NCBI RefSeq assembly: GCF_963675065.1
Contig: NZ_OY775906.1
Location: 3,202,001 to 3,266,000 of the forward strand
Length of the DNA: 64,000 nucleotides
Reading direction: 5' to 3'
Origin: an uncultured Draconibacterium sp.
GTDB lineage: Bacteria > Bacteroidota > Bacteroidia > Bacteroidales > Prolixibacteraceae
Positions 53,548-61,958 of this stretch are shown piece by piece. Under the pieces are notes generated by a model. The model ran no database searches and was not told the origin of the DNA. It saw nothing but the letters and a program-made list of their open reading frames with translations. How positions within the stretch are numbered: position 1 is the first letter of the stretch; every line of letters begins with the position of its first letter. The position numbers were made by a program, and so were the translations under genes.

Positions 53548-54423
53548 TTACAAAACATTCAACAATTGTTCTTTTACGCGCTCCAGATGGTCTTTCATCT
53601 GCACGACGATACGCTGAATATTGGTTTCGTTGGCTTTTGAGCCGATGGTATTGATTTCGCGACCAATCTCCTGCGAAATAAAACCCAGCTTTTTACCCGA
53701 TGCACCGTTTTGTTTTGCGGTTTCAAAGAAATACTCGCAATGGTTGGCCAGTCGAACTTTCTCCTCGTTAATGTCCAGTTTTTCGAGGTAGAAAATCAGT
53801 TCCTGCTCAAAACGATTTTCATCTACATTGCCATTCATTTTCAGCGCTTCCAGATTATCCGTTAATCGAACTTTCAACGCTTCAATACGCTGCTTCTCGA
53901 ACGGCTCAACCTGTTTTAACAAACTACTGATATTCTTTACATTGCCAAGAATATCAGACTCAAGTGCATTCCCTTCTTTTTCACGAAAAGAATTTATGTC
54001 CTCAAGCGCTGCCAGAATATTCGAGTAAATGGTTCCCCATTCTGATTCGTCGAGTGTTTCGTATTCGGTTTTCACCACATCGGGCAAACGCATAGCCGCC
54101 TGCAAAGTACTTTGGTCAACAGCCAATCCCAGTTCTTTGCTGATCTCATTCAGTTGATTGTAATAACCTTTCAGAATGGGCTCGTTAATTTTTGAATTGG
54201 TTTCGTCGCCCAGGTTTTCAACATAAATGTTAAAATCAACTTTCCCGCGTACCAGTTTTTCGGCAATCGCTTTACGAATTATAATATCTTTTTCGCGATA
54301 CAAAGCGGGAGTCCGGGTATTGATATCGATTTGTTTACTGTTTAGCGATTTAATTTCAATGGTAATCTTTTTGTTGTTTACCTCGAATTCAGCTTTACCA
54401 AAGCCGGTCATTGATTTTATCAT
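53548..54423 (-). CDS. yicC: YicC-family endoribonuclease
   Basis: 291 residues. N-terminal YicC domain MIKSMTGFGKAEFEVNNKKITIEIKSLNSKQ and C-terminal DUF1732 with GKKLGFISQEIGREINTIGSKANE. YicC proteins are hexameric metal-dependent RNases that cleave small RNAs. It is first in an operon with gmk (and probably nadD), a pairing common in many bacteria, and has a clear promoter 18-50 nt upstream. Confidence 0.95.
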   Translation of the reverse strand: MIKSMTGFGKAEFEVNNKKITIEIKSLNSKQIDINTRTPALYREKDIIIRKAIAEKLVRGKVDFNIYVENLGDETNSKINEPILKGYYNQLNEISKELGLAVDQSTLQAAMRLPDVVKTEYETLDESEWGTIYSNILAALEDINSFREKEGNALESDILGNVKNISSLLKQVEPFEKQRIEALKVRLTDNLEALKMNGNVDENRFEQELIFYLEKLDINEEKVRLANHCEYFFETAKQNGASGKKLGFISQEIGREINTIGSKANETNIQRIVVQMKDHLERVKEQLLNVL

Positions 54424-54440
54424 GTGAAAATATTTTTATT

Positions 54441-54473
54441 CAAATTTAGCATAAAGTCTGTAAAAACAGCAAA
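54441..54473 (-). promoter_or_regulatory. Promoter of yicC-gmk
   Basis: On the minus strand TTTG (54473-54470), a 21-nt spacer and TAAATTTG (54448-54441). One of the best promoter matches in the window. Confidence 0.7.
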
Positions 54474-54479
54474 ACGAAT

Positions 54480-54535
54480 AATTGATAGCTTGATGCTCAA
54501 TACTGGATGCTGGATACATCATGATCACAGTAATC
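54480..54535. repeat. Short degenerate repeat (GATGCTGGAT type)
   Basis: The segment with TTGATGCTCAATACTGGATGCTGGATAC contains several near copies of GATGCTNNAT. It is a low-complexity intergenic sequence between mnmA and the yicC promoter. Confidence 0.35.
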
Positions 54536-54542
54536 CTTCAAT

Positions 54543-55721
54543 TTACAATATCGCTCCGGAACCGATCAGTTCATCATCCAAATACCAGGCAGCAAATTGC
54601 CCTGAGGTGATTCCCCGTTGTTCGTTTTCGAACAAAAACCAGGCACCGTCTTCTTTCATATGTATTGTTCCTTTTTCCAGCGGCTGGCGGTACCGAATGC
54701 GGATATCAAAGTCGCGTTTTTCGCCAACCTGCATTTTCAGGTCGGGGCGTATCCAGTGCATATTCTCTGTGGCTACAAACAATCCTTTGCGGTACAAACC
54801 GGGATGTTCGAAACCTTCGCCCACATAAATAATGTTGCGTTTTACATCGGTGCCAATTACAAAAAGCGGCTCTTTACGGCCACCAATATTCAGACCTTTA
54901 CGCTGCCCAACAGTATAAAAATGTGCCCCCTGATGTTCGCCGATCACTTCGCCGTTCCAGGGTTTGTACGGAAACTGGAAACACAGCTTTTTATAGTTTT
55001 CTTCCGAAACTTCAAGCTGCTTTTTCTTTTCCATGAATTTGGCCGGAATCTCAATTACATTTCCCACTTTGGGTTTCAGCTGCTGCTGCAAGAAGGTTGG
55101 AAGATCAACTTTCCCTACAAAACAAATACCCTGCGAATCTTTACGCTCAGCAGTTGGAAGGTTTTGCTGACGCGCAATATCGCGCACTTCAGGTTTTAAC
55201 AACTCTCCTACCGGGAACATTGCTTTCGACAGCTGCTTTTGGTTCAGCTGACACAGGAAATAACTCTGGTCTTTATTCGGATCTTTTCCGGCTAAAAGCT
55301 GATGAATGGTTTCCCCATTCACCTCGACTTCGGATTTGCGACAATAATGCCCTGTTGCCACAAAATCGGCGTCAAACTTCAGGGCTTCTTCCATGAAAGT
55401 GTCGAATTTAATCTCGCGGTTACAAAGCACATCGGGATTTGGTGTACGTCCGGCCTGGTATTCGGCAAACATATAATCGATAACACGTTGTTTATAGTCT
55501 TTGCTTAAATCGACAATATGAAACGGGATATCGAGTTTTTTGGCTACCATTTTGGCAATCAGCGAGTCTTCTTCCCACGTACACGAACTGGTAAGCACAC
55601 CTTCACGTTCGCGGTAGTTAATCATAAACAACCCAATCACCTCGTGCCCCTGCTCCTTTAACAGCCAGGCTGCTACACTCGAATCAACCCCTCCGGAAAG
55701 TCCTACTACTACCCTGCTCAT
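54543..55721 (-). CDS. mnmA: tRNA-specific 2-thiouridylase MnmA
   Basis: 392 residues. PP-loop VVGLSGGVDSSVAAWLL, catalytic cysteines in PNPDVLCNREIKFDTF and GICFVGKVDLPTFL, then the GQRKGLNIGG region and a C-terminal beta-barrel ending QFAAWYLDDELIGSGAI. It installs 2-thiolation on wobble U34 of Lys, Glu and Gln tRNAs, including the tRNA-Gln(TTG) in this window. Stand-alone gene with its own promoter. Confidence 0.97.
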   Translation of the reverse strand: MSRVVVGLSGGVDSSVAAWLLKEQGHEVIGLFMINYREREGVLTSSCTWEEDSLIAKMVAKKLDIPFHIVDLSKDYKQRVIDYMFAEYQAGRTPNPDVLCNREIKFDTFMEEALKFDADFVATGHYCRKSEVEVNGETIHQLLAGKDPNKDQSYFLCQLNQKQLSKAMFPVGELLKPEVRDIARQQNLPTAERKDSQGICFVGKVDLPTFLQQQLKPKVGNVIEIPAKFMEKKKQLEVSEENYKKLCFQFPYKPWNGEVIGEHQGAHFYTVGQRKGLNIGGRKEPLFVIGTDVKRNIIYVGEGFEHPGLYRKGLFVATENMHWIRPDLKMQVGEKRDFDIRIRYRQPLEKGTIHMKEDGAWFLFENEQRGITSGQFAAWYLDDELIGSGAIL

Positions 55722-55740
55722 TTATACATTTTTAGGGCGG

Positions 55741-55771
55741 CAAAAATACAAGGAAAAAGTGGAAAGGCAAA
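55741..55771 (-). promoter_or_regulatory. Promoter of mnmA
   Basis: On the minus strand TTTG (55771-55768), a 19-nt spacer and TATTTTTG (55748-55741), 20 nt before the start codon. Confidence 0.7.
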
Positions 55772-55845
55772 AGAAGGATTAGCGATTAAGGACTAAATAG
55801 TAATTGAGCGAATTAGTAAATGAGAAATTGAGGGGCTTATTGGCG

Positions 55846-56445
55846 CTAAGTTTTGTTGCGTTTAGTTATTTTATAAATCTTAATCACAGGGTCAAAAGTG
55901 TCAATTCTTATATATTCAATGTTTTGAATTGAATTCAGCAATCCTTCGGTGAATCCATTTTCTCTGTAGTTACGGAAATTAGAAAAGTGGCTAGTGAATC
56001 TTTGATCAAGCCACAGCAAAAAATTCTGCGTGAAGTTTTCAGGTTCGCTGAACCCACAAATAATAGTTGTCCCCGAATTATCGATCACTTTTTTTGTTAG
56101 CTCAACTGCTTTTCCCCATGGTAAGATATGCAACAATAGACTTGCGATAGCATAATCCTTTTCGGATTCCTGATAGGTGTCATTTAGTATGTCCAATAAT
56201 TTGAATTCAAGATTTTTGACCTGATCTCTTTTCATTCTGTTGGCAGCATATTCTATCAATTCTTCCGAATTATCTATGCCAACTCCTGTTTTTATTTTGT
56301 TAGAAAGTTTAAAAAGTAAGTCTCCGTTTCCACACCCGAATTCAATTAGTGTAGAATTTGGTTCAACCAGCTCTACTATCTGTAAACGAATTGAACTTAG
56401 ATATTTATCAACTGTTTTTGCTTTAACTGTTCCTTTCATTCCCAA
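55846..56445 (-). CDS. Class I SAM-dependent methyltransferase, cassette-region gene
   Basis: 199 residues. Motif I LIEFGCGNGDLLFKLS and VGIDNSEELIEYAANR define the SAM site, followed by DYAIASLLLHILPWGKAVEL. Substrate unknown. Codons are more AT-rich than in mnmA next door. It is the left-most gene of a run of minus-strand single genes separated by attC-like palindromes, although no clear element is left on its own flank. The gap to the next gene (GCCTAAAGCAACATATCC) may be a deleted one. Confidence 0.8.
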   Translation of the reverse strand: MGMKGTVKAKTVDKYLSSIRLQIVELVEPNSTLIEFGCGNGDLLFKLSNKIKTGVGIDNSEELIEYAANRMKRDQVKNLEFKLLDILNDTYQESEKDYAIASLLLHILPWGKAVELTKKVIDNSGTTIICGFSEPENFTQNFLLWLDQRFTSHFSNFRNYRENGFTEGLLNSIQNIEYIRIDTFDPVIKIYKITKRNKT

Positions 56446-56480
56446 TCAATCATAGCGGTTTGGATATGTTGCTTTAGGCA

Positions 56481-57686
56481 TTATTTTCCATGATTCTTTA
56501 TAGCATGTTTTAACGTGTCGGTTAATTTTTGCGGGCTTACTTTTGTAAGAATAAAAGATTTACAACCATTAAAAGAAGTGAACCTTTTTAGTTCTTCTAC
56601 AAAAGGTTGTGCCCATAATTCAATAGCTATATTTTGATTTTCAATGTGCAGGTGTATTATCTCAAATCGTTTTTCTTTTCGATGTGCTTTGCAGTCCATT
56701 CTGCCAATAAAGGTATCTCCAAATAGTATCGGCAAACAAAAATAGCCATACCGTCTTTTCTCTTTTGGGGTATAACATTCAAGGCGATATTCAAAGTTGA
56801 AAAGTTGTTCAATCCGGTCACGGTGAATAATTGAATTATCAAATGGCGATAAAAATCGGATATGTGAATGCTTTTTGCTCAATACTTTTTTTGTTAGATG
56901 GCTTTGTATGAATACAGAGGGCATACCTTCAATATTCATTTTTTGTATTAAACCTTCTTCAAGCATGACCTTTAAAACTTCATTGACATCTTTTCTTATT
57001 TTTTCCCCCTTTTTTAGATGTGTAATTTGTTTAACAGTTGTGAACCCATAAGCACGCAGATAGGTTTTTACCAAATATTCAGTAAATTCCATTGAATCAG
57101 GCTCTGTTAAGTCAATATCTTTAGGTAGCACTCTTTCTGTAATGTTATATGTTTTCTGCATACCATTTCGTTCGCAAATCATGATGTCTCCTTGTAGAAA
57201 AAGTCTTTCAATTGCTATTTTCGTCGGGTTCCAGCTCCCCCATTCTCCTGTTTTTTTACTTTCACTCTGGAAATCCCTTGCCTTTTTCGAACCTTCTGCA
57301 CGAATTGTATCCATTACATACTTCATAACTTTTGGGTCGGCATTATAGTAATGTGATGCATCCCGTTTGATAGCTGACATTTGGGGTAACGCATAGCGAA
57401 AATCTTTCATTGGAAGATAGGAGGCTGCGTGAAACCAATACTCAAAAACCTTGCGTTCTTTTACCAGTTCATCTAAATATTCCGCTTTATAGTCAGGGTT
57501 TCTTGTCCAAAGTGTATGATGGTGTGCACGTTCAACTACCGCCAATGTATCTATTTGTAAATAGCCAAGATGCTCTAAAGCATTCAGCACGGCACCTTTC
57601 CCTGTCCCAAAAGGGAAGGTTTTTGTTAATCCTTGACTTTCTAATGTCAAACTACGAAGTTGCGATATGCTCAAATATTCCTTCAT
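56481..57686 (-). CDS. YcaQ/AlkZ-like winged-helix DNA glycosylase family protein
   Basis: 401 residues. Family pattern HTH_42: YLSISQLRSLTLESQGL at the N-terminus, then LGYLQIDTLAVVERAHHHTLWTRNPDY. QID is the catalytic Q-x-D motif of AlkZ/YcaQ, which unhook DNA interstrand crosslinks. Further on are EYWFHAASYLPMKDFRYALP and FLSPFDNSIIHRDR. It probably repairs crosslinked or alkylated DNA. It lies between a possible deleted element and attC-like element C, 64 bp upstream of its start, consistent with acquisition as a cassette. Confidence 0.88.
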   Translation of the reverse strand: MKEYLSISQLRSLTLESQGLTKTFPFGTGKGAVLNALEHLGYLQIDTLAVVERAHHHTLWTRNPDYKAEYLDELVKERKVFEYWFHAASYLPMKDFRYALPQMSAIKRDASHYYNADPKVMKYVMDTIRAEGSKKARDFQSESKKTGEWGSWNPTKIAIERLFLQGDIMICERNGMQKTYNITERVLPKDIDLTEPDSMEFTEYLVKTYLRAYGFTTVKQITHLKKGEKIRKDVNEVLKVMLEEGLIQKMNIEGMPSVFIQSHLTKKVLSKKHSHIRFLSPFDNSIIHRDRIEQLFNFEYRLECYTPKEKRRYGYFCLPILFGDTFIGRMDCKAHRKEKRFEIIHLHIENQNIAIELWAQPFVEELKRFTSFNGCKSFILTKVSPQKLTDTLKHAIKNHGK

Positions 57687-57746
57687 CGATTCTACTCCAT
57701 AATTGAGATAAGTTTAAATTTATGCAGAATGTTTCCTTAAGCAAAC

Positions 57747-57838
57747 GCCTAACGGTTGGTAATGTTGTCGGGACGGATTCTCGTTTTGCAGTTGGCGAAC
57801 CTCCATACCCAGCAATGAATTGGCAAATTGTTATAACC
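57747..57838 (-). repeat. attC-like element (C), 92 nt
   Basis: Left end GCCTAACGGT (57747-57756), right end GTTATAACC (57830-57838). Inside is GTTGTCGGGACGGATT, nearly identical to the same position in element E. The ends match the inverse-core/core layout RYYYAAC ... GTTRnnY of integron attC sites, and the interior folds into an imperfect hairpin. Confidence 0.5.
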
Positions 57839-57839
57839 T

Positions 57840-57992
57840 TTACTTTTTCAATAGTAAAATTTGATTGTCTTTGTCAATAATATCAAAATCGAAGATAGTA
57901 TCATCTTTTAAAATGAATCTTAAACTTTCATCTTTAATTTCATTCTCAGACTTTGCAACTTGTAATAAACCATACTTGCCTCCATTTTCCAT
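57840..57992 (-). pseudogene. Small or decayed cassette gene
   Basis: 50 codons (MENGGKYGLLQVAKSENEI ... NQILLLKK) ending one base before element C. A longer upstream frame (NNYDPKLEIANSMKKINVTK) runs in a different phase and stops soon after, and is cut at element D. This looks like a protein truncated at its 5' end and broken by one frameshift near 57995. Family unknown. Confidence 0.4.
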
Positions 57993-58050
57993 TTAGTTAC
58001 GTTTATTTTTTTCATTGAGTTAGCAATTTCCAATTTAGGGTCATAATTAT

Positions 58051-58182
58051 TGCTAACGGTGATGGTAAGTTTTGTTGCTGATTATGGGCTATTTCCTTGT
58101 CAGGCCGGTACAATTTTGATGCGAGCTACAAACGTAGAGTTTACCACTAATTCAGCAATTGAAATTACCACATGTTATAGCC
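58051..58182 (-). repeat. attC-like element (D), 132 nt
   Basis: Left end TGCTAACGGT (58051-58060), right end GTTATAGCC (58174-58182), 17 bp after the kinase stop. The arms GGTAAGTTTTGTTGCTGATT and the inverse of AATTCAGCAATTGAAATTACC pair as a long imperfect hairpin. Same orientation as C and E. Confidence 0.5.
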
Positions 58183-58199
58183 ATGTGCTTTGTTTTCAG

Positions 58200-60302
58200 T
58201 CATTGTATCAACTGTTCATTTTGTATCTGTTTCCCAAAATACTTTTGTAGCAAATTCTCTACTTTTGTTATTTCAAAGGGTTTCGAAATATAATCGTTAC
58301 AACCTGACTCCAATGCTTTTTCCATATCACCTGAAAGAGCATATGCGGTTTGGGCGATTATTACGACATCCTTGTTAAATTTCCGAATTTTGTGTGTTGC
58401 TTCATAGCCATCCATTAACGGCATTTTTATATCCATAAGAATTAAATCGATATCAGAATACTTTTGACAAAGTTCAAGAGCTTTACCTCCTGTTTCAGCC
58501 TCCATTATTTCTTTGCCAAAATTACTGACTAAAAGGTGAAGATATTTACGAGAGGTTTCATCATCATCGGCTATTAGTATTTTTAGTTTTCTTTTTAATG
58601 ATTTTGGCTTTTCGTATTTGGATGAGTTCTCTTTTTCTGCAGATGCATTATCGGCTATATGCCTCTTTACAGGCAAGGTAATATAAAATGTTGAGCCTAT
58701 TCCTTCCTTGCTTTCCACCCAAATTTTTCCACCCAGCATTTCAACATATGATTTAGCAATGGCAAGTCCCAAGCCTGAACCTTCAAAAACCATCTTATCT
58801 GCAATATCTGCTTGCTCAAATCGATTGAAAATTGCGTCTTGCCGATGAGCCGGAATTCCGATTCCTGTATCTTTTACATACAATTCAATAAAAGAGTGAT
58901 TTAATCTGCAACCAACCTTTACCGTTCCCGATTCGGTATATTTTATTGCATTTTTTATTAGGTTTGAAATTATAGAGTCCAGCTTATCCTTGTCAGTTTC
59001 TATATGCCTTTTATTATCTGGCAACAATAAATCGATCATTAGATTCAGACCTTTCTTATTTGCTTCAGGTTTAAAAAAATGAACCATTTCTTCCACCTCT
59101 TTATTAATATCTATTTTCAGGTTTCTAACACTAATAATTCCCGCTTCAATTTTTGAGACTTCAACAATGTCGTTTACCGTATTCAGCATACGCTGTCCGC
59201 TTTTATGTACTATTTTTATAAAGTTCTCTCGCTTCTCACTATTTAAATCAGGATTTAAAAGTAGGTTAGTAAAACCCAATATACCATTCATCGGGGTGCG
59301 TATTTCGTGACTCATATTTGCCAGAAATGCCGATTTTAAACGGTCGCTTTCTTCTGCTTTTTCTTTGGCCTTTATTAATTCTTTCTCAAAAAGTTTACGC
59401 TCAGTTATGTTTTTATCAATACCCCTGTATCCAACAAGTTTTCCTTCATCATTTAAAATCGGGAGCCCATTGGTAAGCACGCAAATCAATTCTCCGTTCT
59501 TCCCGATCTTCCAGTTTTCCAAATCTTTTATTGGTTGTTTTTTTGCTGCTATTTCAGAAAAAATGGAGGCAACCCTTTTTGCTTCATCTTCCGGCATAAA
59601 ATCGAATGGGGTTTTACCTATGATTTCTTCCTCTGGTACTTCAAAAAAATCGATGCTTTTATGTGAGCTAGAGATATATTTTCCATCCTTATCAATTTCC
59701 CAAACCCAGTCAGCACTGCTGAAAACAATGGCTCTGAACCGTTCTTCGCTTTTCATCAATGCTTTATTTAACTGCTCCTGTTCCAATTTCTGTAAGGTTA
59801 TTTCGCTAATAAGTTGTGTCATATTCAGCAAAAAATCCATAGCAATTTTCACTTTCTCCTTCGAAACAATCGGCACATTTTCGAGCGCTCTGAGATATTC
59901 TTGTTCATTAAACCCAAATTTTTTTGCTTGTTTTTTAAAATAATTCCGATTGGGTTCTTCAAAAAAGAATTGGCCTGAAAATAAGTTGGCAATATGTTCA
60001 CCTTTAATGATTAGAGGTACTGCTACATCGACCAACCCATTTAAACATTTATAAAAATGGTATTTTTTAACCGGTCCCATTTCGTTAGCCAATACAGTAT
60101 CGCTAACTGTACAGTTTTTTGAACTTTCCAGATTAACCCTATGAAAATGGGTACAAATATGTCTCCACCCTGATTTTGACAGCACATTCCCTTGTAAGTC
60201 TAAAATAGCCGTAACGAATCCGGTAGATTGATTAAATCCCTCAAGGAGTTTATTTACTTCCTCAAAATCGACTAAATTAAGAATATTGATTTTTGCGGCC
60301 AT
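58200..60302 (-). CDS. Hybrid sensor histidine kinase: PocR-PAS-HisKA-HATPase-REC
   Basis: 700 residues, no membrane segment. The N-terminal PocR ligand-binding domain (about 5-165) carries GNVLSKSGWRHICTHFHR, NCTVSDT and YKCLNGLVDVAVPL. A PAS domain (about 190-305), then HisKA with phospho-His in ANMSHEIRTPMNGILGF, the HATPase_c boxes NLIKNAIKYT, VKDTGIGIP and GSGLGLAIAKS, and a C-terminal receiver with ADDDE and LILMDIKMPLMDG. It senses a small molecule in the cytosol; the target regulator is not nearby. At 2.1 kb it is large for a cassette-borne gene, yet it is flanked by attC-like elements D and E. Confidence 0.93.
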   Translation of the reverse strand: MAAKINILNLVDFEEVNKLLEGFNQSTGFVTAILDLQGNVLSKSGWRHICTHFHRVNLESSKNCTVSDTVLANEMGPVKKYHFYKCLNGLVDVAVPLIIKGEHIANLFSGQFFFEEPNRNYFKKQAKKFGFNEQEYLRALENVPIVSKEKVKIAMDFLLNMTQLISEITLQKLEQEQLNKALMKSEERFRAIVFSSADWVWEIDKDGKYISSSHKSIDFFEVPEEEIIGKTPFDFMPEDEAKRVASIFSEIAAKKQPIKDLENWKIGKNGELICVLTNGLPILNDEGKLVGYRGIDKNITERKLFEKELIKAKEKAEESDRLKSAFLANMSHEIRTPMNGILGFTNLLLNPDLNSEKRENFIKIVHKSGQRMLNTVNDIVEVSKIEAGIISVRNLKIDINKEVEEMVHFFKPEANKKGLNLMIDLLLPDNKRHIETDKDKLDSIISNLIKNAIKYTESGTVKVGCRLNHSFIELYVKDTGIGIPAHRQDAIFNRFEQADIADKMVFEGSGLGLAIAKSYVEMLGGKIWVESKEGIGSTFYITLPVKRHIADNASAEKENSSKYEKPKSLKRKLKILIADDDETSRKYLHLLVSNFGKEIMEAETGGKALELCQKYSDIDLILMDIKMPLMDGYEATHKIRKFNKDVVIIAQTAYALSGDMEKALESGCNDYISKPFEITKVENLLQKYFGKQIQNEQLIQ

Positions 60303-60407
60303 AGTTTCATCTATTGAATTAAACCAGAAAGGATTACCTAACCTTTGTAAGATACAAAATTATCTTCAACTGTTGCACTGTCTACTTAGTTGGTTTTTTA
60401 GCATTAG

Positions 60408-60496
60408 CTATAACGGTCACTTCAAGTTGTCAGGGCGGATTTCGGAGCGTATTCCTGTCCGCCAACTGCGCCTGCAATATGTTCTTTGTTATTAGG
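60408..60496 (-). repeat. attC-like element (E), 89 nt
   Basis: Left end CTATAACGGT (60408-60417), right end GTTATTAGG (60488-60496), 9 bp beyond the esterase stop. It shares GTTGTC(A)GGG(A/C)CGGATT with element C. A stem forms between GGGCGGATTT and the later CTGTCCGCC. Confidence 0.5.
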
Positions 60497-60505
60497 TTGC
60501 GTAAT

Positions 60506-61288
60506 TTATTTGTCATTTTCTTTCGTCCAATCTCTATAAATGTAATCTAAACCGTCTTGCCAGTTAATAAGAAAATTATTGTCATGGTCTCGATTTGCAA
60601 CTACTTCATGCTTAAAATCCAACAAATCGTTATCCCACTGACCAAATTGACTGCAAAACGTATTAAAAAATTCCAATTGTTTTGCTTGGTCACTACTTCC
60701 GATTGAAGTATAAAGTGTTTTTTTCGTTTTTAAGTTTCTTGTGAAAGAATCTATCAATTCATCGTTATACATATCCAAACGATATGGACTACCAGATAAA
60801 AATATATTGAATAAATCCTGTCCAGTCAATAGAGTATAAATGACAAAATTTCCAGCCATTGAATATCCAATTAAAGCTCTGTTTTCATTCGTTGTGTATT
60901 TATTGTCAATGTACGGAATTAGTTCTTTTGTAATAAAATCTAAAAAATTAACTCCATTAGCTTTGGGATTTAAGTCATATCCTCTATCAATATTGGGAAT
61001 GCCTACAATTATTGCTTCTGGAATTTCTTCATTCTGTGCCTTTAATTCAGCAATGGCTGAATAGCTATTAAATATTATTTCTCCGTCCAAAACATAGTGT
61101 ACAGGAAAGTCTAAATCCGTGTTTTCATAATTTTCTGGTGTTTTAATGAAGATTTCTCTTTCTTGATTTAAGATTTTAGAATCAAAAATCATTTTTTCAC
61201 CAATACAAATAGGTTCAGAAACTTGTCCGAAAAGTGAAGTGCTCACAAGAAGAACATTTAGTAAGATTATAATTTTAATTTGGTTCAT
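60506..61288 (-). CDS. Secreted alpha/beta-hydrolase (esterase D / Fes-like)
   Basis: 260 residues. Signal peptide MNQIKIIILLNVLLVSTSLFGQ. The IGYSMAGNF motif carries the nucleophile serine (GxSxA rather than GxSxGG), followed by FLSGSPYRLD and a late VANRDHDNNF with the likely catalytic His. YVLDGEIIFNSYSAIAEL matches the esterase D/enterochelin-esterase-like start. The substrate could be a siderophore or a small ester. An in-frame upstream ATG would begin inside element F, so MNQIK is used. It is a cassette-like unit between elements E and F. Confidence 0.82.
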   Translation of the reverse strand: MNQIKIIILLNVLLVSTSLFGQVSEPICIGEKMIFDSKILNQEREIFIKTPENYENTDLDFPVHYVLDGEIIFNSYSAIAELKAQNEEIPEAIIVGIPNIDRGYDLNPKANGVNFLDFITKELIPYIDNKYTTNENRALIGYSMAGNFVIYTLLTGQDLFNIFLSGSPYRLDMYNDELIDSFTRNLKTKKTLYTSIGSSDQAKQLEFFNTFCSQFGQWDNDLLDFKHEVVANRDHDNNFLINWQDGLDYIYRDWTKENDK

Positions 61289-61310
61289 TGTTTTGGTTTT
61301 TATTATGCAA

Positions 61311-61350
61311 TCTAACGTATATATATGTCTAAGGTGCATATATACATCAC
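61311..61350 (-). repeat. attC/attI-like element (F) upstream of the esterase
   Basis: CTAACGTATATATATG is followed by the complementary arm CATATATACAT around CTAAGGTG. It has the same build and gene-proximal position as element B at 37083. It lies between the recombinase stub and the first cassette-like gene, where an attI site would be expected. Confidence 0.4.
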
Positions 61351-61356
61351 TAGCTA

Positions 61357-61551
61357 TTACTTCCGCAAGTCGTTGTTATTGTTTGCCTTATCCTCAAATA
61401 TCCGGTCTAACGGGCTTTTTATTTTGTGCAGAGAACTTTTGCTTACGTGCATGTAAATCTCTGTGGTTTTTGTCGGGCCATGACCAGGTAATTCCAGCAA
61501 ATACCGAAGGTCGTTTCCTTTTTCAAGCTTTATTTCAGGGTGCGTATTCAA
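61357..61551 (-). pseudogene. C-terminal stub of a tyrosine recombinase/integrase
   Basis: 64 codons after an in-frame stop. LEKGNDLRYLLELPGHGPTKTTEIYMHVSKSSLHKIKSPLDRIF aligns by eye with the end of tyrosine recombinases (LExGxDLRYIQELLGHxSxKTTEIYTHVS..SPLD). The GH and the nucleophile Tyr remain, but box I with the Arg and the HxxR is gone, so it is inactive. SPLD near the end occurs in IntI-type integrases as well as in other Bacteroidota recombinases. It lies in the same orientation as the adjacent cassette-like genes. Confidence 0.75.
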
Positions 61552-61670
61552 CAGTTATATTCTTTATTGCATTAAATATAAAAATAATAATACCAAGCAG
61601 GGAAATGCCGGACAATTATCTTTGCCTTATCTCTTTTAACCTGCTCAATGGAGCAAAACCACTCGTTCAC

Positions 61671-61922
61671 CTGGCTTTTTGCCTCAACAAGCTCCCTTTT
61701 TGCCCGGAATTTCTGGCTTTTACCCGGAAAGTTCTTGCTTCGGGGTAGAAGATCCTGGCTTCTAGCTGGAAAATTCTCGTCAAAAGCTCAAATTTCCTCG
61801 CTTTTAGCCTGCTTATTCTGCCTGTTAGCCAGAATTGGATGGCTTTTAGCAAAACAATCGGCACTTGTAGCAAGCATAATGCAAGTCAGGGCAATAACGG
61901 GCTGGCTTTTAATCCGATTTGG
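61671..61922. repeat. Degenerate 21-bp periodic array, locus 2 (12 units)
   Basis: Twelve successive 21-bp units keep phase, with a core CTGGCTTTTAGCCGGAAA-like pattern. Clear units start at 61671, 61692, 61713, 61755, 61797, 61818, 61839 and 61902. Both strands are open as heptads (plus: WLLPGKF, WLLAGKF, SLLACLF; minus: KARKFEL, LTRIFQL, EARIFYP). It lies next to the recombinase stub. No start, signal or family supports a real protein. Confidence 0.75.
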
Positions 61923-61958
61923 GCTGGCTAAATAAGGGAAAGCGGAAGGAATTACAAA

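Noticed and set aside
61648..61935. Leucine-rich heptad protein (plus) or its minus-strand mirror
   Set aside because: Both strands are open because of the 21-bp period, so coding on either is not supported.
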